From Podocnemis expansa (taxonomy: Eukaryota > Chordata > Testudines > Podocnemididae): a stretch of DNA of 64,000 bases. Both the position numbers and the translations under genes were made by a program. Position 1 is the first letter of the stretch, and each line of letters starts with the position of its first letter. The notes below the pieces were generated by a model that was not told the origin of the DNA, made no database searches, and saw nothing but the letters and a program-made list of their open reading frames with translations. Below, piece after piece: positions 9,461 to 19,859 of the stretch. The stretch is taken from NCBI GenBank assembly GCA_007922195.1, contig ML681981.1, positions 10,295,369 through 10,359,368 of the forward strand, written 5' to 3'.

Positions 9461-12400
9461 CTGAAAATAAAAATCCAAGAAGTTATTATTAATTCCTTTT
9501 GCTATTTAAAAAAACAGGCTGATGGTAAAAGTTTTAGACCTGTATTGTTGGTGATTATCTGCCAGATTCTGCTGCTACACCTATGTGAATCTGTCTAGAG
9601 TAATTTCCCCACTTCAATGACATTCATACAACAGTCAAAGTCACCCCAAGACAATGGTTGATGAGACTGATGCAGTTTCAGAGCCAGTGTCCACAAGGGA
9701 GTGATATGGCCAGAGCATCATGTCAGATGACTTGATTGCCCTAACCCAATAAATCAGGTGACCCATTTTGTAGCTGAATGGACTGAAGGTGATCAAGAGA
9801 CTCAAACCCAGTCCTTCAGAGTTGCAGTTAAGTGCCTCAACCACTCAGTCATGACACCCCCTTCCTACTATAGCAGTGGGACCCACAAGTCCAAGAGAGA
9901 GCTAAGAGAATGTGGTCCATATTCCTCAGAAAACTTAATTCAGATTTAATGTGGAAACAAAGCCATTTATTTCAGAAAATATTAAATTACAGTCTTTGTT
10001 AACCTAGAAATTGAGCTAAAGTTCCACTGTAAGAAAGTAAAATTAGATAGCCTAGAAGTGTACAGGGTAATATAGAGTGTACAGGAAGCTTACCCATATC
10101 TTAACTCTGCCTCATGATAACACTCACCTCCATGGGTTCTGTGATCTTATTTCCCAAGCTGATTTTTTTTTTTGGTCCACTCACCACACTATGCTTTTAC
10201 CACTAACAGATTTTGGTGGCAGGAATTTTGCATTTGTAAACAGGACAGCTGTGTGCCCCAAGCACTTACATTTGACAGCACATCTTTAGTGACTGCCACA
10301 TAAACGTTTGTCTTTACTAGACTCATGATTAATGAACTGGCCAAATACATATATTTTAATAGACTTATGTTATCCTACACAAATCATTTGTTACATGAGT
10401 TTGCTGTAAAAAACCCAAGTGGGCCTTTTGCTTCAATAAGACTTTAAAATATTAAAATTAAAGCTCCAGGCCTGCATATATTAATGCATAGGCTAAGCAC
10501 TCCTGGTAACTTAACTGGGCATAGAGTAGTACAGTAAAATTTGTTTTGTGAGTCACTTATAATATTAGAAAACAATGTTATTTGCATGTAGTGTATTCGC
10601 AGTTCATATTGGGCCAGACTAGATAAAGCATGAATGATTTTAGCAGAGCTGTACCTGCTCAAGCGGGAAATAAATTTGATGTATTGTTTAAATGTTTTAT
10701 GTCAAATTGATAAAACAGAAAATAGGGTAAACTTACATATCCATTTCTGTGCAATACAGAGTGGAAACTTAGCTATAACATTGGTATATACCTCATGTAA
10801 TTTTTTTCTGGTTTGGGGGAAAATAACTGTTAAATAATTTTTCTCTACAGAGGTGATGTAGAGTCTACCTCTACTTCCCATTAACAAAGTTTGCATCTGA
10901 AAATCTCCCCCCCCCCAAAAAAAAGTTCCAAATTGCTAAGTGCCAGATGTGTTTTTAGCATCACAGGACAAACCACAGTCTCTGGATCCTAGCCTTCAGG
11001 TTTGCTGCAGTGATGTTTTGGTCTTGGCCACCATTTAGACAAATCTTGGCAAAGCCATTTTTGTTAAGTCCCACACTGTTTATATTGTATTTTAGCCCCA
11101 CCAAATCCTGCAACTTGGCATTGCATTGTTAGCCTAGATCAGTGGTCATCAAACTTAGGGTTGAGACCCAGTACTGGGTTGCAGACAGTCAGGCACTGGG
11201 TCATGGTGCCCCCTGCTGCCACCACCAAAAGTCTACAATGCTTTGCTCAAAGATGCATCTGTCCGGTCACAAGCATAAATGATCTTTTCCAACTGGGTCC
11301 TGAGGGAAAAAAGTTTGAAAACCACTGGCCTAGATGTCTCTTGCAGTCCAAACTGATGTTACTATTCTGCACTGGGCTGGCAAGTTGCAGAGCTGACCAC
11401 TGGGCAGGGACTCCTAGGCTTGTCCTGCATGGACTCCCCTTCCACTCCCTTCTCCTTCCTGTCCCGGCACCCCTGGTGGTGAGCTCCCTCCCTTTCTCAG
11501 GCTTCCCCAAGAGTTTTGTACCTGTTGGTTTCTCCATTGTGGCCACCGCAATGGCTGGCAGGCAGCCTGTGGGCATTGTGGATATCAGTTCCTATCTTTA
11601 AATATAAAGTCTTAACGAGGACTTTAAACCACCAGCCTGTGCCTACAGCTATCCTGTGCAACCACCTCTTCCTGCCAGCCAGACAAGCCAGGAGTTCTGG
11701 GGCTCCATTGATTTATCACATGAGCTTTCTGGAGAGCAAACCCCAGCCCCCTGAAGCCGGGGAATTTACCAACTCGCCTCCTTCTTTGAAACTTGTCAGG
11801 GAGCCTCATCCTCTCTGCCCGTTTTACTTTTCCTTCCCCCCCATTTCCGATCCCTTGGACTCACACAGCCCAGACACCAGCAGCCTTCGGAAACACGCAG
11901 GGAAGCTAGCAGCAGGCCACCTGCCGCGCCTCGCCCCAGACGCCTCCTCCCAGGCGGGTGCAGGCGGAGGCCCGGAGCCGGCCAGCCGAGGTCTCTCGCC
12001 CGGAGCCGGGCTGCGCGCGTCGCGCCTCACCTGCGTCTGCGAGAGGTTCAGCACCTTGGACAGCCGCCGCTTCTCGCTGGCGCCGATGTAGCGCTGCTGG
12101 CGGAAGCTCCGCTCCAGCTCCTGCAGCTGCGCGGCCGAGAACTTGGTGCGGGGCCGGCCGGGCTGGGCGCCCTCCCCGCCTGCCTCGGGCTCCGGCTCCG
12201 GCTCCGGCTCCGGCGGGGCGGCTGCAGGACGGGAGCAAGGCGTGAGGCTGGGCGGGCCAGCAGCTCCCCGGCTCTGGGCGCTCAGGGACCCCCATGCGGC
12301 TGCCCCCGCGCCCTTTTCCGCCCCCCGATCCCGGGCCACTCACCTGGGCTCCGCCCGGGCAGCAGCGCTCGGCTTCCTTCCTCCCCGCCGCGGCCGCCCG

Positions 12401-12488
12401 GCTGCGGGCTGGGGGAGACCCCGGCCCCGCTCGCAGGCTGGTGGCTGCTCCGAGCCAGCCACTCGACCGAGAAGGAGCCTTTCTCCAT
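9077..12488 (-). CDS. VENTX: VENTX homeobox protein (three exons, 239 aa)
   Basis: Homeodomain transcription factor of the Vent family. In frogs and fish these are BMP-induced nuclear repressors that promote ventral fate, and they are considered relatives of NANOG. Joining 12488-12344, 12221-12031 and 9460-9077 gives one frame of 239 residues with introns in phase 1 and phase 0. Residues 5-16 (SFSVEWLARSSH) match the conserved Vent N-terminal motif. Residues 51-61 are a Pro-Glu repeat. The homeodomain is residues 69-128, with R5, F8, L16, F20, T47, W48, Q50, N51 and R53 in place and Vent-like context (RYIGASEKRRL, IKTWFQNRRMKFKRQ, TQDARVE). The intron between homeodomain positions 44 and 45 is common in ANTP-class genes. 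The remaining C-terminus is Pro/Leu-rich. The start was chosen at MEKGSF because it puts the motif at the N-terminus as in frog Vent proteins; an in-frame upstream ATG (12543-12545) would add 19 residues but overlaps the TATA-like region. No lesion is visible. Assignment to the Vent family is firm; one-to-one orthology with mammalian VENTX is inferred. Confidence 0.9.
9650..9858 (-). repeat. tRNA-derived SINE in VENTX intron 2
   Basis: On the minus strand a tRNA-like head (about 9857 down to 9787) has an A box (tgactgagtggttgagg, 9851-9835) and a B box (ggtttgagtctc, 9808-9797) resembling Leu/Ser-type tRNAs. A non-tRNA body follows (cagctacaaaatgggtcacc and further). It is a polymerase-III-type SINE in the same orientation as VENTX. 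The family was not assigned. Confidence 0.55.
11140..11327. mobile_element. hAT-type MITE in VENTX intron 2
   Basis: Terminal inverted repeats cagtggtcatcaaact and agtttgaaaaccactg, flanked by a perfect 8-bp duplication gcctagat (11132-11139 and 11328-11335). 8-bp duplications and CAGTGGT-type ends are typical of hAT (Charlie-like) elements. At 188 bp with no coding sequence, it is non-autonomous. Confidence 0.88.
12031..12221 (-). CDS. VENTX: VENTX coding exon 2
   Basis: 191 bases begin after a good acceptor (cttgctcccgtcctgcag) and end ACGCAG|gtgagg. They encode the Pro-Glu repeat and homeodomain positions 1-44 (from PGRPRTKFSAAQ through KVLNLSQTQ). The Pro-Glu repeat is encoded by GC-rich hexamers (ggctcc on the plus strand), which are prone to length change. 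Confidence 0.92.
12344..12488 (-). CDS. VENTX: VENTX coding exon 1
   Basis: 145 coding bases encode residues 1-48 plus one base of codon 49. The donor is CCCAG|gtgagt. Carries the Vent N-terminal motif FSVEWLARSSH, then a Ser/Pro/Gly-rich linker ending LLPGRSP. It is followed by a short intron of 122 bp (12222-12343). Confidence 0.88.
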
Positions 12489-12850
12489 CCGCCCGCCCTT
12501 TGCCCCCAGCGGGCCAAGCAGCCGCCCCTCCCTGTGGCCAAACATTTAAAGCTGGCCCCGCCGAAAGCATGAAACGAGGCCGAGAACAAAGGCGCTTTAA
12601 TCTCCCCTTTCAGGTGATTGTTACATCCGACTAATCTCTGGCCACGCTTGTTAGCAGAACTCAAGGCTACCTGACCTGGCGCCAAGTTCATCTGGGAATC
12701 ACACGGCTGCAATAATTACATCAAGGCCCGCACTTTTGTCTCCCTCGCCAGCGTTGGAGCAGTCGGGCAGGTTTCATCTTTATCTCCTCAGATCAAGAGC
12801 AAAGATGAGGAACGTGCTGTTGGGAAAAGCAGCCCAGATCGCTGGCCGGG
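12489..12850 (-). promoter_or_regulatory. VENTX proximal promoter with candidate factor sites
   Basis: A TATA-like TTTAAA lies at 12545-12550, about 60 bp before the start codon. Candidate SOX sites are AACAAAGG (12585-12592) and ATTGTTA (12617-12623). TAATCT at 12632-12637 is a bicoid/OTX-type core. A palindromic TGGCGCCA (12677-12684) matches the GC-rich Smad1/5 core GGCGCC, with a GTCT Smad box at 12738-12741. TAATTA (12713-12718) is a homeodomain core that could serve autoregulation. Frog Vent2 is a direct BMP/Smad target and autoregulates, which makes the combination plausible. Site functions are inferred from motifs only. Confidence 0.45.
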
Positions 12851-12889
12851 GAGGAGGAAACCCCCACAGGCTGGCAGCAAAGGTAAGGT

Positions 12890-15055
12890 AGGCCCGGCAA
12901 GCAGCCACCATGGCCTAGGAGGAAAACTTCGGGAAATTAAAGTTGCCTTGTTCTGCCCTTCCTGCAACTTCTGGCAGAGGCTGCTGGCATAGGCTTGGCC
13001 AGGGGGTGGGAGAAAAGTTGGTTGTTTGAACCAGGTGGCTCTGGGAAACCTAGCTGGATAGTCTTGTTTCTTACTGGTCTTGAAGTGTAACTAACTATCT
13101 GGCACATAAACCTGGCTTACCCACAGCTGGAAGGCCTGTTCCCAGAGAGAAAATTCCTGGAGAGTAAGTTTTATTAACCAAAGGTCTGAAACTATACCAC
13201 TTTTCACGTGGCATTAATATGATCACTTATTTTGCTCCTAGGTTAGTTTGGCAGCATGGTCAAAGTCTTTTGATCTTCTAGCAGGCAGATAGCACAGGCA
13301 ATGAATTTACTGTGATTTTGTTTTAGCATGTGGGGGGAAATACTTGTCAGGGCCTTGAGTAGAAAGGAAGAGAAACCCGAAGGAAACAGCTACCTCGTTT
13401 CGAATGTAACCGTCAATGTCTGGAAGGGAGGGGAAAACAAAAATAAAGTAAAGAGAAAAGATTCAGGGCTGGTGCATTTCAAAGTAAACAGCCCTAATGT
13501 TTTTATAAAGTAGATCAAAGACGAGGAGTGTAAACTCTGTTAAAGAGGCAAAGTCTGTAAAAGGATGATTCAGATAAGAGTGAGAAAAGAGTCACTTTTA
13601 CAGTCTGAAGTGTGTCTGGGACAGGAGAATTCTTATCCTTGCCAAACACTAGCTAACACTTTTACAGGTTGTTTTAGTGGACAGTCGCCAACTGTATGAG
13701 TTTATACAGGCCAGAGATAATGAACTAGCTTATGTTCTTCCACTCCTCTATGCTGATCTGAACATGTTTGAGATATGTTAATTCTTAGACTTCAAAGGAT
13801 TTTTGTCAGTCCTATGAGCAGTGCTATATTGGCAGTGAGATGGTGAGAGCCAGATAACTTCACTCTCTGAGCTGTCTGTTCCCCCTGGCTTTATACAATT
13901 TCCCAGCAAGGCAATGGATTTGCTCTTCATATAATGTAATGTGGTTTGCACGTTGTTGTGCTTAATGCATTACAGCATGGCGTGAACCAGCAACTTTGAG
14001 ATCTCTGTGACTACCCAGCCTGAATACGTTTTCCAGATAAATCTTTAGTTGTTTAGTACTATGGAGAAAACCCCATGTATTTATCCAGTTATCAGATCTA
14101 CTTACCTTCCTCAGCACTTTGGTTTTGAGATAATATACACTGTAAAAAAATAAAAACAAACACTCCTCCAAGATTTTGTTTTGAAAAAAAAATTAATAAA
14201 ATTGTTAGAGACTGCAGCTACATTTTATAGCAGCATATTCCTTTCCTGTTGCAATGAAATTGCAAGAGTTGGCAATTAGGGTAATATTCTCTTGGCTAGT
14301 GTGAAGAAGAATGGGAAAGAACCATGTTTTTACAGAACTATGTGTAACTTTTTGTAAATAATTCCAAAACAGAAAAGGCCTTCAAGGTCTTTAAACATGT
14401 ACCTACCTATATTAGACCTGGTCAGCAGCTTTTCTTATATTAATTTTAATGAAACTGTTGTGGACAACATTTCCCCCATTTTTGACACGCTCTAATCAAT
14501 ATGTGCAAAAAGTAAGGAAGAAACAGACCAAACAGCATGTTTTTATTAGTGACATAGAGTGATCTCGATTTTATTGTGGTAATATGGTGTAATGTCTATG
14601 AAGGAAAGATCATTACGAGTGGTTTGCCTAAAAAATAAAATTTTAAACAGAGATCCCAATCCTGAAAACATTTATTTCATTAACTTTACATCTGTATGCA
14701 GTCCCATTCAACTGAATCCACTGATTAAGGTGAATAACAGTTCACAGGTGATGTGGTTAATTTATCAGGAAAATAAAGTTGATTTCCAGAGAATGTGAAA
14801 TAAGTTGGTTCAGTTTATAACATTTTTGAAAACACTGGTGGCTGACTAGAGAAAATGAAATAATCTAATGCCAGTTCAGTTATTGTCTTAAAAAAAATCC
14901 AGCAATGTGTTTAGGAAAATTATTATAATACTTGAAATAAACACCTCATAAAAGAAACCCAGTTTAAGCAGTCATTGCTACTTTGGTGTAGTTAACAATT
15001 TAAAGCTGTCAGTTGCTGTGATGAAACAATGCCCATATCAAATGTTCAAGATCAC
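12890..15055. other. non-coding stretch, nothing recognised
   Basis: Moderately AT-rich, with no splice-framed open reading frame and no recognised repeat. Regulatory sequence for VENTX could lie here but cannot be shown from one sequence. Confidence 0.55.
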
Positions 15056-15059
15056 AAAC

Positions 15060-15404
15060 ATGAAAACACTGAAACAACACTCAAATTTGCATATGAATTC
15101 CAATTCTTCAGTTTCTCTTTGAAGCTTTGATCTGTTATTCATTTATTTGAGCACAGCAATTAGCAAATCAACAAAAGAGTGATCAGAAAGATTGAAGTGC
15201 TCACCTATTGGTTTTTGAATGTTGTGATTCCTGATGTCAGATTTGTGCTTATTTATTCTTTTGCACAGAGACTGTCCTATTTGTTCAGCATATGAGGTGG
15301 GGACTAGGTTGTGGGGGGCTGGATTTCTGGCATATGATGGCATAAATCACAGCAGGTGAATGAGCCCTTGAAGGAGTGGCTGCTTTGATTAGGTCCTGTG
15401 ACAG
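15060..15404 (-). mobile_element. Penelope-like element, internal fragment
   Basis: Minus-strand fragment holding the decayed endonuclease region and its downstream sequence, ending near 15080-15100 in gaattcatatgcaaatttga. The same 21-bp motif recurs in inverted orientation at 15410-15430 and, diverged, near 56515. It therefore marks the junction between coding and 3' regions of the family. Confidence 0.7.
15143..15343 (-). pseudogene. decayed GIY-YIG endonuclease domain of a Penelope-like element
   Basis: 66 open codons contain GQSLCKRINKHKSDIRNHN and then QKPIGEHFNLSDHS. This matches the C-terminal GIY-YIG endonuclease of vertebrate Penelope-like retroelements, with the Arg, His and catalytic Glu of GEHF retained. 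The upstream GIY/YIG segment is scrambled. A recognisable IYAIICQ segment sits in a different frame about 65 bp upstream, so at least one frameshift separates them, and the reverse transcriptase is absent. The frame ends at LIAVLK. Non-functional fossil. Confidence 0.75.
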
Positions 15405-15897
15405 AATGTCAAATTTGCATATGAATTCAAAGTGTTGTTTCAGGGTTACATAAGGACTATAGATTTTCTTCTCATTACAACAGGTGACTTGACCTCATCT
15501 TCCTCTGTTTGCTGTTCCCAGGTGTCTGAATCTTTACAACTGTTTTGATTTGCTGTTACAGTGTCTGGGCCAGCACAACACGGTAACCCCATTAAGTGTT
15601 GCAGGGGGGGCGCCGACGCTTGAGGGGCACCAAAATGGGAAGCACGCCATTGCGGTGCATTCTGATGTCATTTGTCAGTGCTGGCATCTGCTGTGCTTGC
15701 AGGGGGGAGTGCCAGAAATGGTAGCACCATTCCTGTACAGTGTGACCTGTTCCCATGACTTATACTTCTTTGCATTTATTTCCTCCTGTTCTATAAGTCG
15801 TCCCATCTTCAAAGTGTCTGATGAAGTGGGATTTTCTCCCATGAAACCTTATGGGATAAATAAATTTGTTAGTCTTTAAAACTGCCACAGGACTTCA
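15405..15897 (+). repeat. Penelope-like element 3' region with GC-rich insert
   Basis: Matches the 3' region of the family: cattacaacaggtgacttg, ctgttttgatttgctg, cccatgacttatacttc, tctgatgaagtgggatttt, aaataaatttgttagtctt and tgccacagga. Around 15560-15725 a more GC-rich segment interrupts the match relative to the copy at 56434-56880. It sits back-to-back with the minus-strand fragment at 15060-15404. Confidence 0.7.
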
Positions 15898-16275
15898 GGG
15901 GTGTCGCTGGCCTGGGGAGGGACCTGGGGCATGGGCCCAGGGACCGTCCCCTGGCTGCAGGCCCCGCCCCCTGGCCGGAGACAGGGCCAGAAGCCACTGC
16001 GCCACTGCAGGAGGCTAGGCCTCCATCCCCAGCTGGGGACGGGCCCAGAGGCAGCTGTGGGGTCCCGCATCCCCAGCCAGGGATGGGGCTGCTGCAAGCA
16101 CGGGCGGCCAGGCCCCGGACTCCCTGCTTCAGCCACAGGCAGCCAGGCCCTGGATCCCTGGCCAGGGATGGGGCCGCCACGGCCACTGGCGGCTAGGCCC
16201 AGAGATCCAGGGCACCAGCACTGGGATTTGGGGCACGTGGCCCAGGTGCCCAGCACCAGCGACGCTTCTGCAAGT
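15898..16275 (+). repeat. GC-rich dispersed repeat, copy 1
   Basis: GC-rich, abruptly bounded block beginning gtgtcgctggcctgggg. It shares ordered motifs (tcgctg-cctgggg, gac-ctggggca-ggg, tcccctggctg-ggccc, gatccctggccaggga) with the block at 63805-64000. Open frames in this block arise from composition and are not credible genes. Confidence 0.5.
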
Positions 16276-16279
16276 CTCC

Positions 16280-17037
16280 TTGTTTGCTCAAAGATGCAGT
16301 TGCTCTTTGGGCCTACTCTAGTTATGCGACTATATTGGAACTGGGTTCCCTGATTTGGAAGGGCTGCCAATTAGCACATCATGAGAACGCCATTATGAAT
16401 CCCTCTCAATGTGTAACAAGAATACTTTCTAAATAAATAACAAATTAGCTTAGTTTCTTCCTTTTGAAATTAATTTCTTGATTGCAAAATAAGTGGTCCT
16501 ACAGAAATGAATCAAGGTCCTAAATATCCATTGCCACCCATCTTCTCCAGTCATTTGGACCACTGCAAAAATGCTACTGCCTTGATCTGGTGGTATTTTA
16601 TACCTACTTTACACTGGTGTAACTGATTGCATAGTTGTAAGGCAATAAGGAATCATGATCTGGGGGGATTTTTTAATTGGTTAAATAGAGAGGCTGTGTT
16701 TGACCCTTGAAAAATGAACTCCTTGGAGGCCTCCTAATACCAGCAATCTTCTGAACTTGATTCTTTAATCACCTACCCTGCTGTAACTTGAAGGCTTCAG
16801 TGAAAATTAAATCAGTTAAGTTAAATCAAGTAAAGAAATCAATGACATTAGTCTGGAATGAAATTGGTGTAATGAAGTGGAGAATCTAGCCCCCACTCCT
16901 TGTTATTCCTATACCTAGCTTTACTGCAGCAAGCTGTGTCATGTAGGCTAGGTATACATGGTAAGACATAGTATTTATAGAGATAAGATGCTTGGGTTGC
17001 ACAAGAAGTTGTTTTCTGCAAAAATATTTGCTATTAA
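16280..17037. other. non-coding stretch, nothing recognised
   Basis: AT-rich spacer with stops in all frames and no recognised repeat. Confidence 0.55.
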
Positions 17038-17767
17038 GGGTTTGTCTACACTACAGATTCTTTACTGGTGTGGCTAGTTGGCAGAACCCCCTAGTGTAGA
17101 CACCACATCTGCTAGCAGATGAGGGTTTTTTTTGTTTGTTTGTTTGTTTTTTAAATGATAGTAGGTTGTGTTCCAGAAAGTGGTAGACAAATAATGTCTC
17201 TGAGTTTTGGTTCTTTTTCTGTTTGCAGAACTTCTCACAGTAGCTCATAGTATTCTTGAGTTTTATTATTATTCCATATCATCTGCAAAAATTTTACTGA
17301 AAATAATTCTTGACATGTAGCAGGGTTAGATAAAATTTCATCCCATCAGAACTGTGTTTACATTATAACTTCCTACTGGAGCTAAAACTTTTGGAAACTA
17401 GAGGTCAAATCATTCTTAAAGTTAACAAGACTTGTTTTGATTCATGGGGCATTTTGCCTCAGTAACGACTGCAAAATCAGGCCCTTGTCCATAATTACCA
17501 TAAATGATAATGAATGCTTGGTGTCTGAAGTCCTGTATTGATGTTTTCTTCCAGCAATATAAATGAATATTTATGATTGTAGAAGAAGCATCTCCAGAGA
17601 GGGGTAAGGGGAAGGTGTGGAACTGCAATGGAGAAGCAGCTTCTGCACTCTGGCCAGCCCCAGCTGGAGGGCTGATGAAAGGTTCAGATGGGCCAGTTTG
17701 TCCACCCCTGCTCTCTGCAGAAGTGCTGTAGCTGTGCCACTGAAGCTGTTCAAGTGTAGACAAACCC
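17038..17767. mobile_element. Harbinger-like non-autonomous element, TAA target duplication
   Basis: Ends are gggtttgtctacact and agtgtagacaaaccc, perfect inverted termini of 15 bp. The flanks are TAA on both sides (17035-17037, 17768-17770). GGG-CCC ends with a TWA duplication are typical of PIF/Harbinger MITEs. The interior shows no transposase. It contains a (GTTT)n tract at about 17130-17150. Confidence 0.8.
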
Positions 17768-17770
17768 TAA

Positions 17771-18895
17771 AAACCAAACTTCAGCAGTGATGAGTTACAG
17801 AATGTTTCACTGTTAATAGGCCATGTTGCTGGTAGTAGCATGCCCGTTCAGACAGATAGAATGTCAGATCATACCATATTCATTGGGGCAACAGAAGGAA
17901 GTACTTCCACGTACATTCCCATATCCCAGAGCTGTGGTGGAGCACAAGCAGACCACTGAGCATTCACATACCCAACAATCAGGAAACAGTTCTGTCATTT
18001 CCATTTTAGATCATTTTAAAAACTGATGCCAAGAGGACTGAGAATCAACATAGGATTGCATTGCTGATGGCCCTGGCCTTCATAAAGCCACACAAACAGG
18101 TCCATAGCTAGAAGTGATTTTCTGGCATGGCCTGTGATTGACTTGGGAGGGCTTGGCCACGTGACTGGCAGCAGGAGGTCAGGGGAGCTGCAGATGCTCC
18201 AATTATCTTGGCAAATAATTTTGCTCATTGGGTAGCTTAGTGATTCTAAGCTGTTTACTTCCTGAACGCCCTGCTTCCACTTATGTGGCCAGAAGCAGGA
18301 AGTTTGGGTGGCCCACTGAATGCTGCCTGTCCCTTCAAGCTTGAGCAGAGAGTCAGCAGCAGGAGCAAGAGATTGGGTGGTTCTGCTTTCAAAATGGATG
18401 AGCAGTTGCCTACCTGTAGCTGTGCCTCTGCACACAATTTTGGACCCTAGATTCCTTACCACACAGATGAAAATCAAACTCTGTGTTCAAGAAGACTGCA
18501 TTAGAAAACCACCAAGCTAGATAGATCCTGCCTCTCAATATGACTGCTTTGCATCAATTACTGGCATAAAACTGCTCTCAAGTCATTTTAGCTAGTTACA
18601 TGAATAGGGCTAGCTAGGTTTTTCTCACCTGCATACAGGTGGCTAAGCAAAGTGTGTGTGGCTGTAATTTGCAGCCAGATGAAAATATGAGCATCAATGA
18701 GGCTGCTTTACCTAGTACCGGAGAACTAAACCAGTCCCAAGACTGAGAAAGGTAGCATGCATTTATCTTTGCTTTGCTTTCATTGGGTCTGTACTGAGTG
18801 GAGCTGGCACCAAGCCAAGATGCTGGCTCAGGGTGAATTGTATGTCTACACAGCAAGATAAGTTTGTGATTGTTGAGTAGGTAGGCATGCCTGTG
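17771..18895. other. non-coding stretch, nothing recognised
   Basis: No coding exon or repeat recognised. The open frames at 18016-18520 overlap on opposite strands and have no domain content. Confidence 0.5.
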
Positions 18896-18896
18896 C

Positions 18897-18966
18897 TAAT
18901 TTCAAAAGGGATAGCCGTGTTAGTCTAGTCCAGTAAAAAAACAACAAGGAGTTGTGTGGCACTTAC
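18897..18966 (-). repeat. Penelope-like element terminal stub
   Basis: Only the terminal unit is present: aatttcaaaagggatagccg, tgttagtctagtccagt, then aacaaggagttgtgtggcac. It is nearly identical to the start of the copy at 4376. Confidence 0.75.
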
Positions 18967-19855
18967 ACCTAGCACAGACAATAACAGTGGTGAAAAAGCA
19001 GTGAAGATTAGCGACCTTAAAAGGCGACCACACAGCCCATAGTCAATATTTTGAACTTGATCAATACACCCGTTTTGTGAGAAATATTTCAAAAGTCCAC
19101 TGTTTTCATATCATGAAGTATCAGAAGTCACCTTTGAAATAAATGAAAAATGAAATGCCTTACAGCTGGCTTAAGGAGACTCACCAAATACACAATTTGA
19201 GAGCATTTGTAATGGTGTGAATTACTATATATTTGAGAATAAAAGCAAACCAGAGTAATTAAATCTTTAAAATTCAATCAAGTTACCACCTATTGCACAC
19301 ACATTTATGATGGGGTGTGGTAGAGAGTCTATTGAAAAATCGTCTCATTTACAAAGGAATGCTAGCTTCAGCTATAATGGTTTGTTTATTTGGTTGTAAA
19401 AATCCACATCTGTGGAAGTGCTGATCACACTGATAATGGAAAACACTTGGCTTTTAGAGTGATGGTTTGTGTTCATTGTTAGATTAACAGGCCTGCATAC
19501 TTGAACTTTTTTCCAGATATGCCCTCAGGACCTAGTTCTGCCTCCACTGGAGTCAATGACAAAGTTTTGATTGAGTGATCACCTCCATTCCCTTTACAAT
19601 GGAAGGGCTTATTTCTCAGTGAAGGAGGGATTTTTCACGGGGCACAGAGCCAGTACAGGACAAGGAGTATGAAGACAGTGTAAAAGGGCAGCAAGAGTAT
19701 GCTGTAATTTGTATGCTATACTCTGGCTCTGCTTAGCTGCCTGGCAGATGATCCTTGGGAACTTTTGCTGGCTGATGCAGGCTTGAGCCCTGAGGTTTCT
19801 CCTAACCTAAGTGTATTTGGGCTGAGCAGAGAATCAGCAAAGTGTATCATGCTCT
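18967..19855. other. non-coding stretch, nothing recognised
   Basis: AT-rich, with no repeat or exon recognised. Confidence 0.5.
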
Positions 19856-19859
19856 CTGA

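Larger units (their letters stand above)
11880..12620. other. CpG island over VENTX exons 1-2
   Basis: GC-rich with many CpG dinucleotides, in contrast to the AT-rich flanks. It covers the 5' exons and proximal promoter, as expected for a developmental homeobox gene. Several frames stay open on both strands only because of the composition. Confidence 0.8.

Noticed and set aside
9077..9478. Reading exon 3 as a single-exon gene starting at MDFYFQ
   Set aside because: Those six codons are intron sequence. The acceptor ttatttttcag fits a junction inside the homeodomain, with the first half at 12031-12221.
9780..9858. A functional tRNA gene on the minus strand
   Set aside because: It has A and B boxes, but the arms do not fold into a standard tRNA and it continues into a SINE body.
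9077..12488. NANOG, BSX, NOTO or BARX instead of VENTX
   Set aside because: The N-terminal FSVEWLARSSH motif and the RYIGASE and NRRMKFKRQTQD text fit Vent. NANOG-type FQNQRM and the BSX/BARX linker residues are absent.
11906..12712. Long frames overlapping VENTX exons 1-2 in other phases and on the plus strand
   Set aside because: They are by-products of the CpG-rich composition. Only the Vent frame has splice-consistent phases and domain content.
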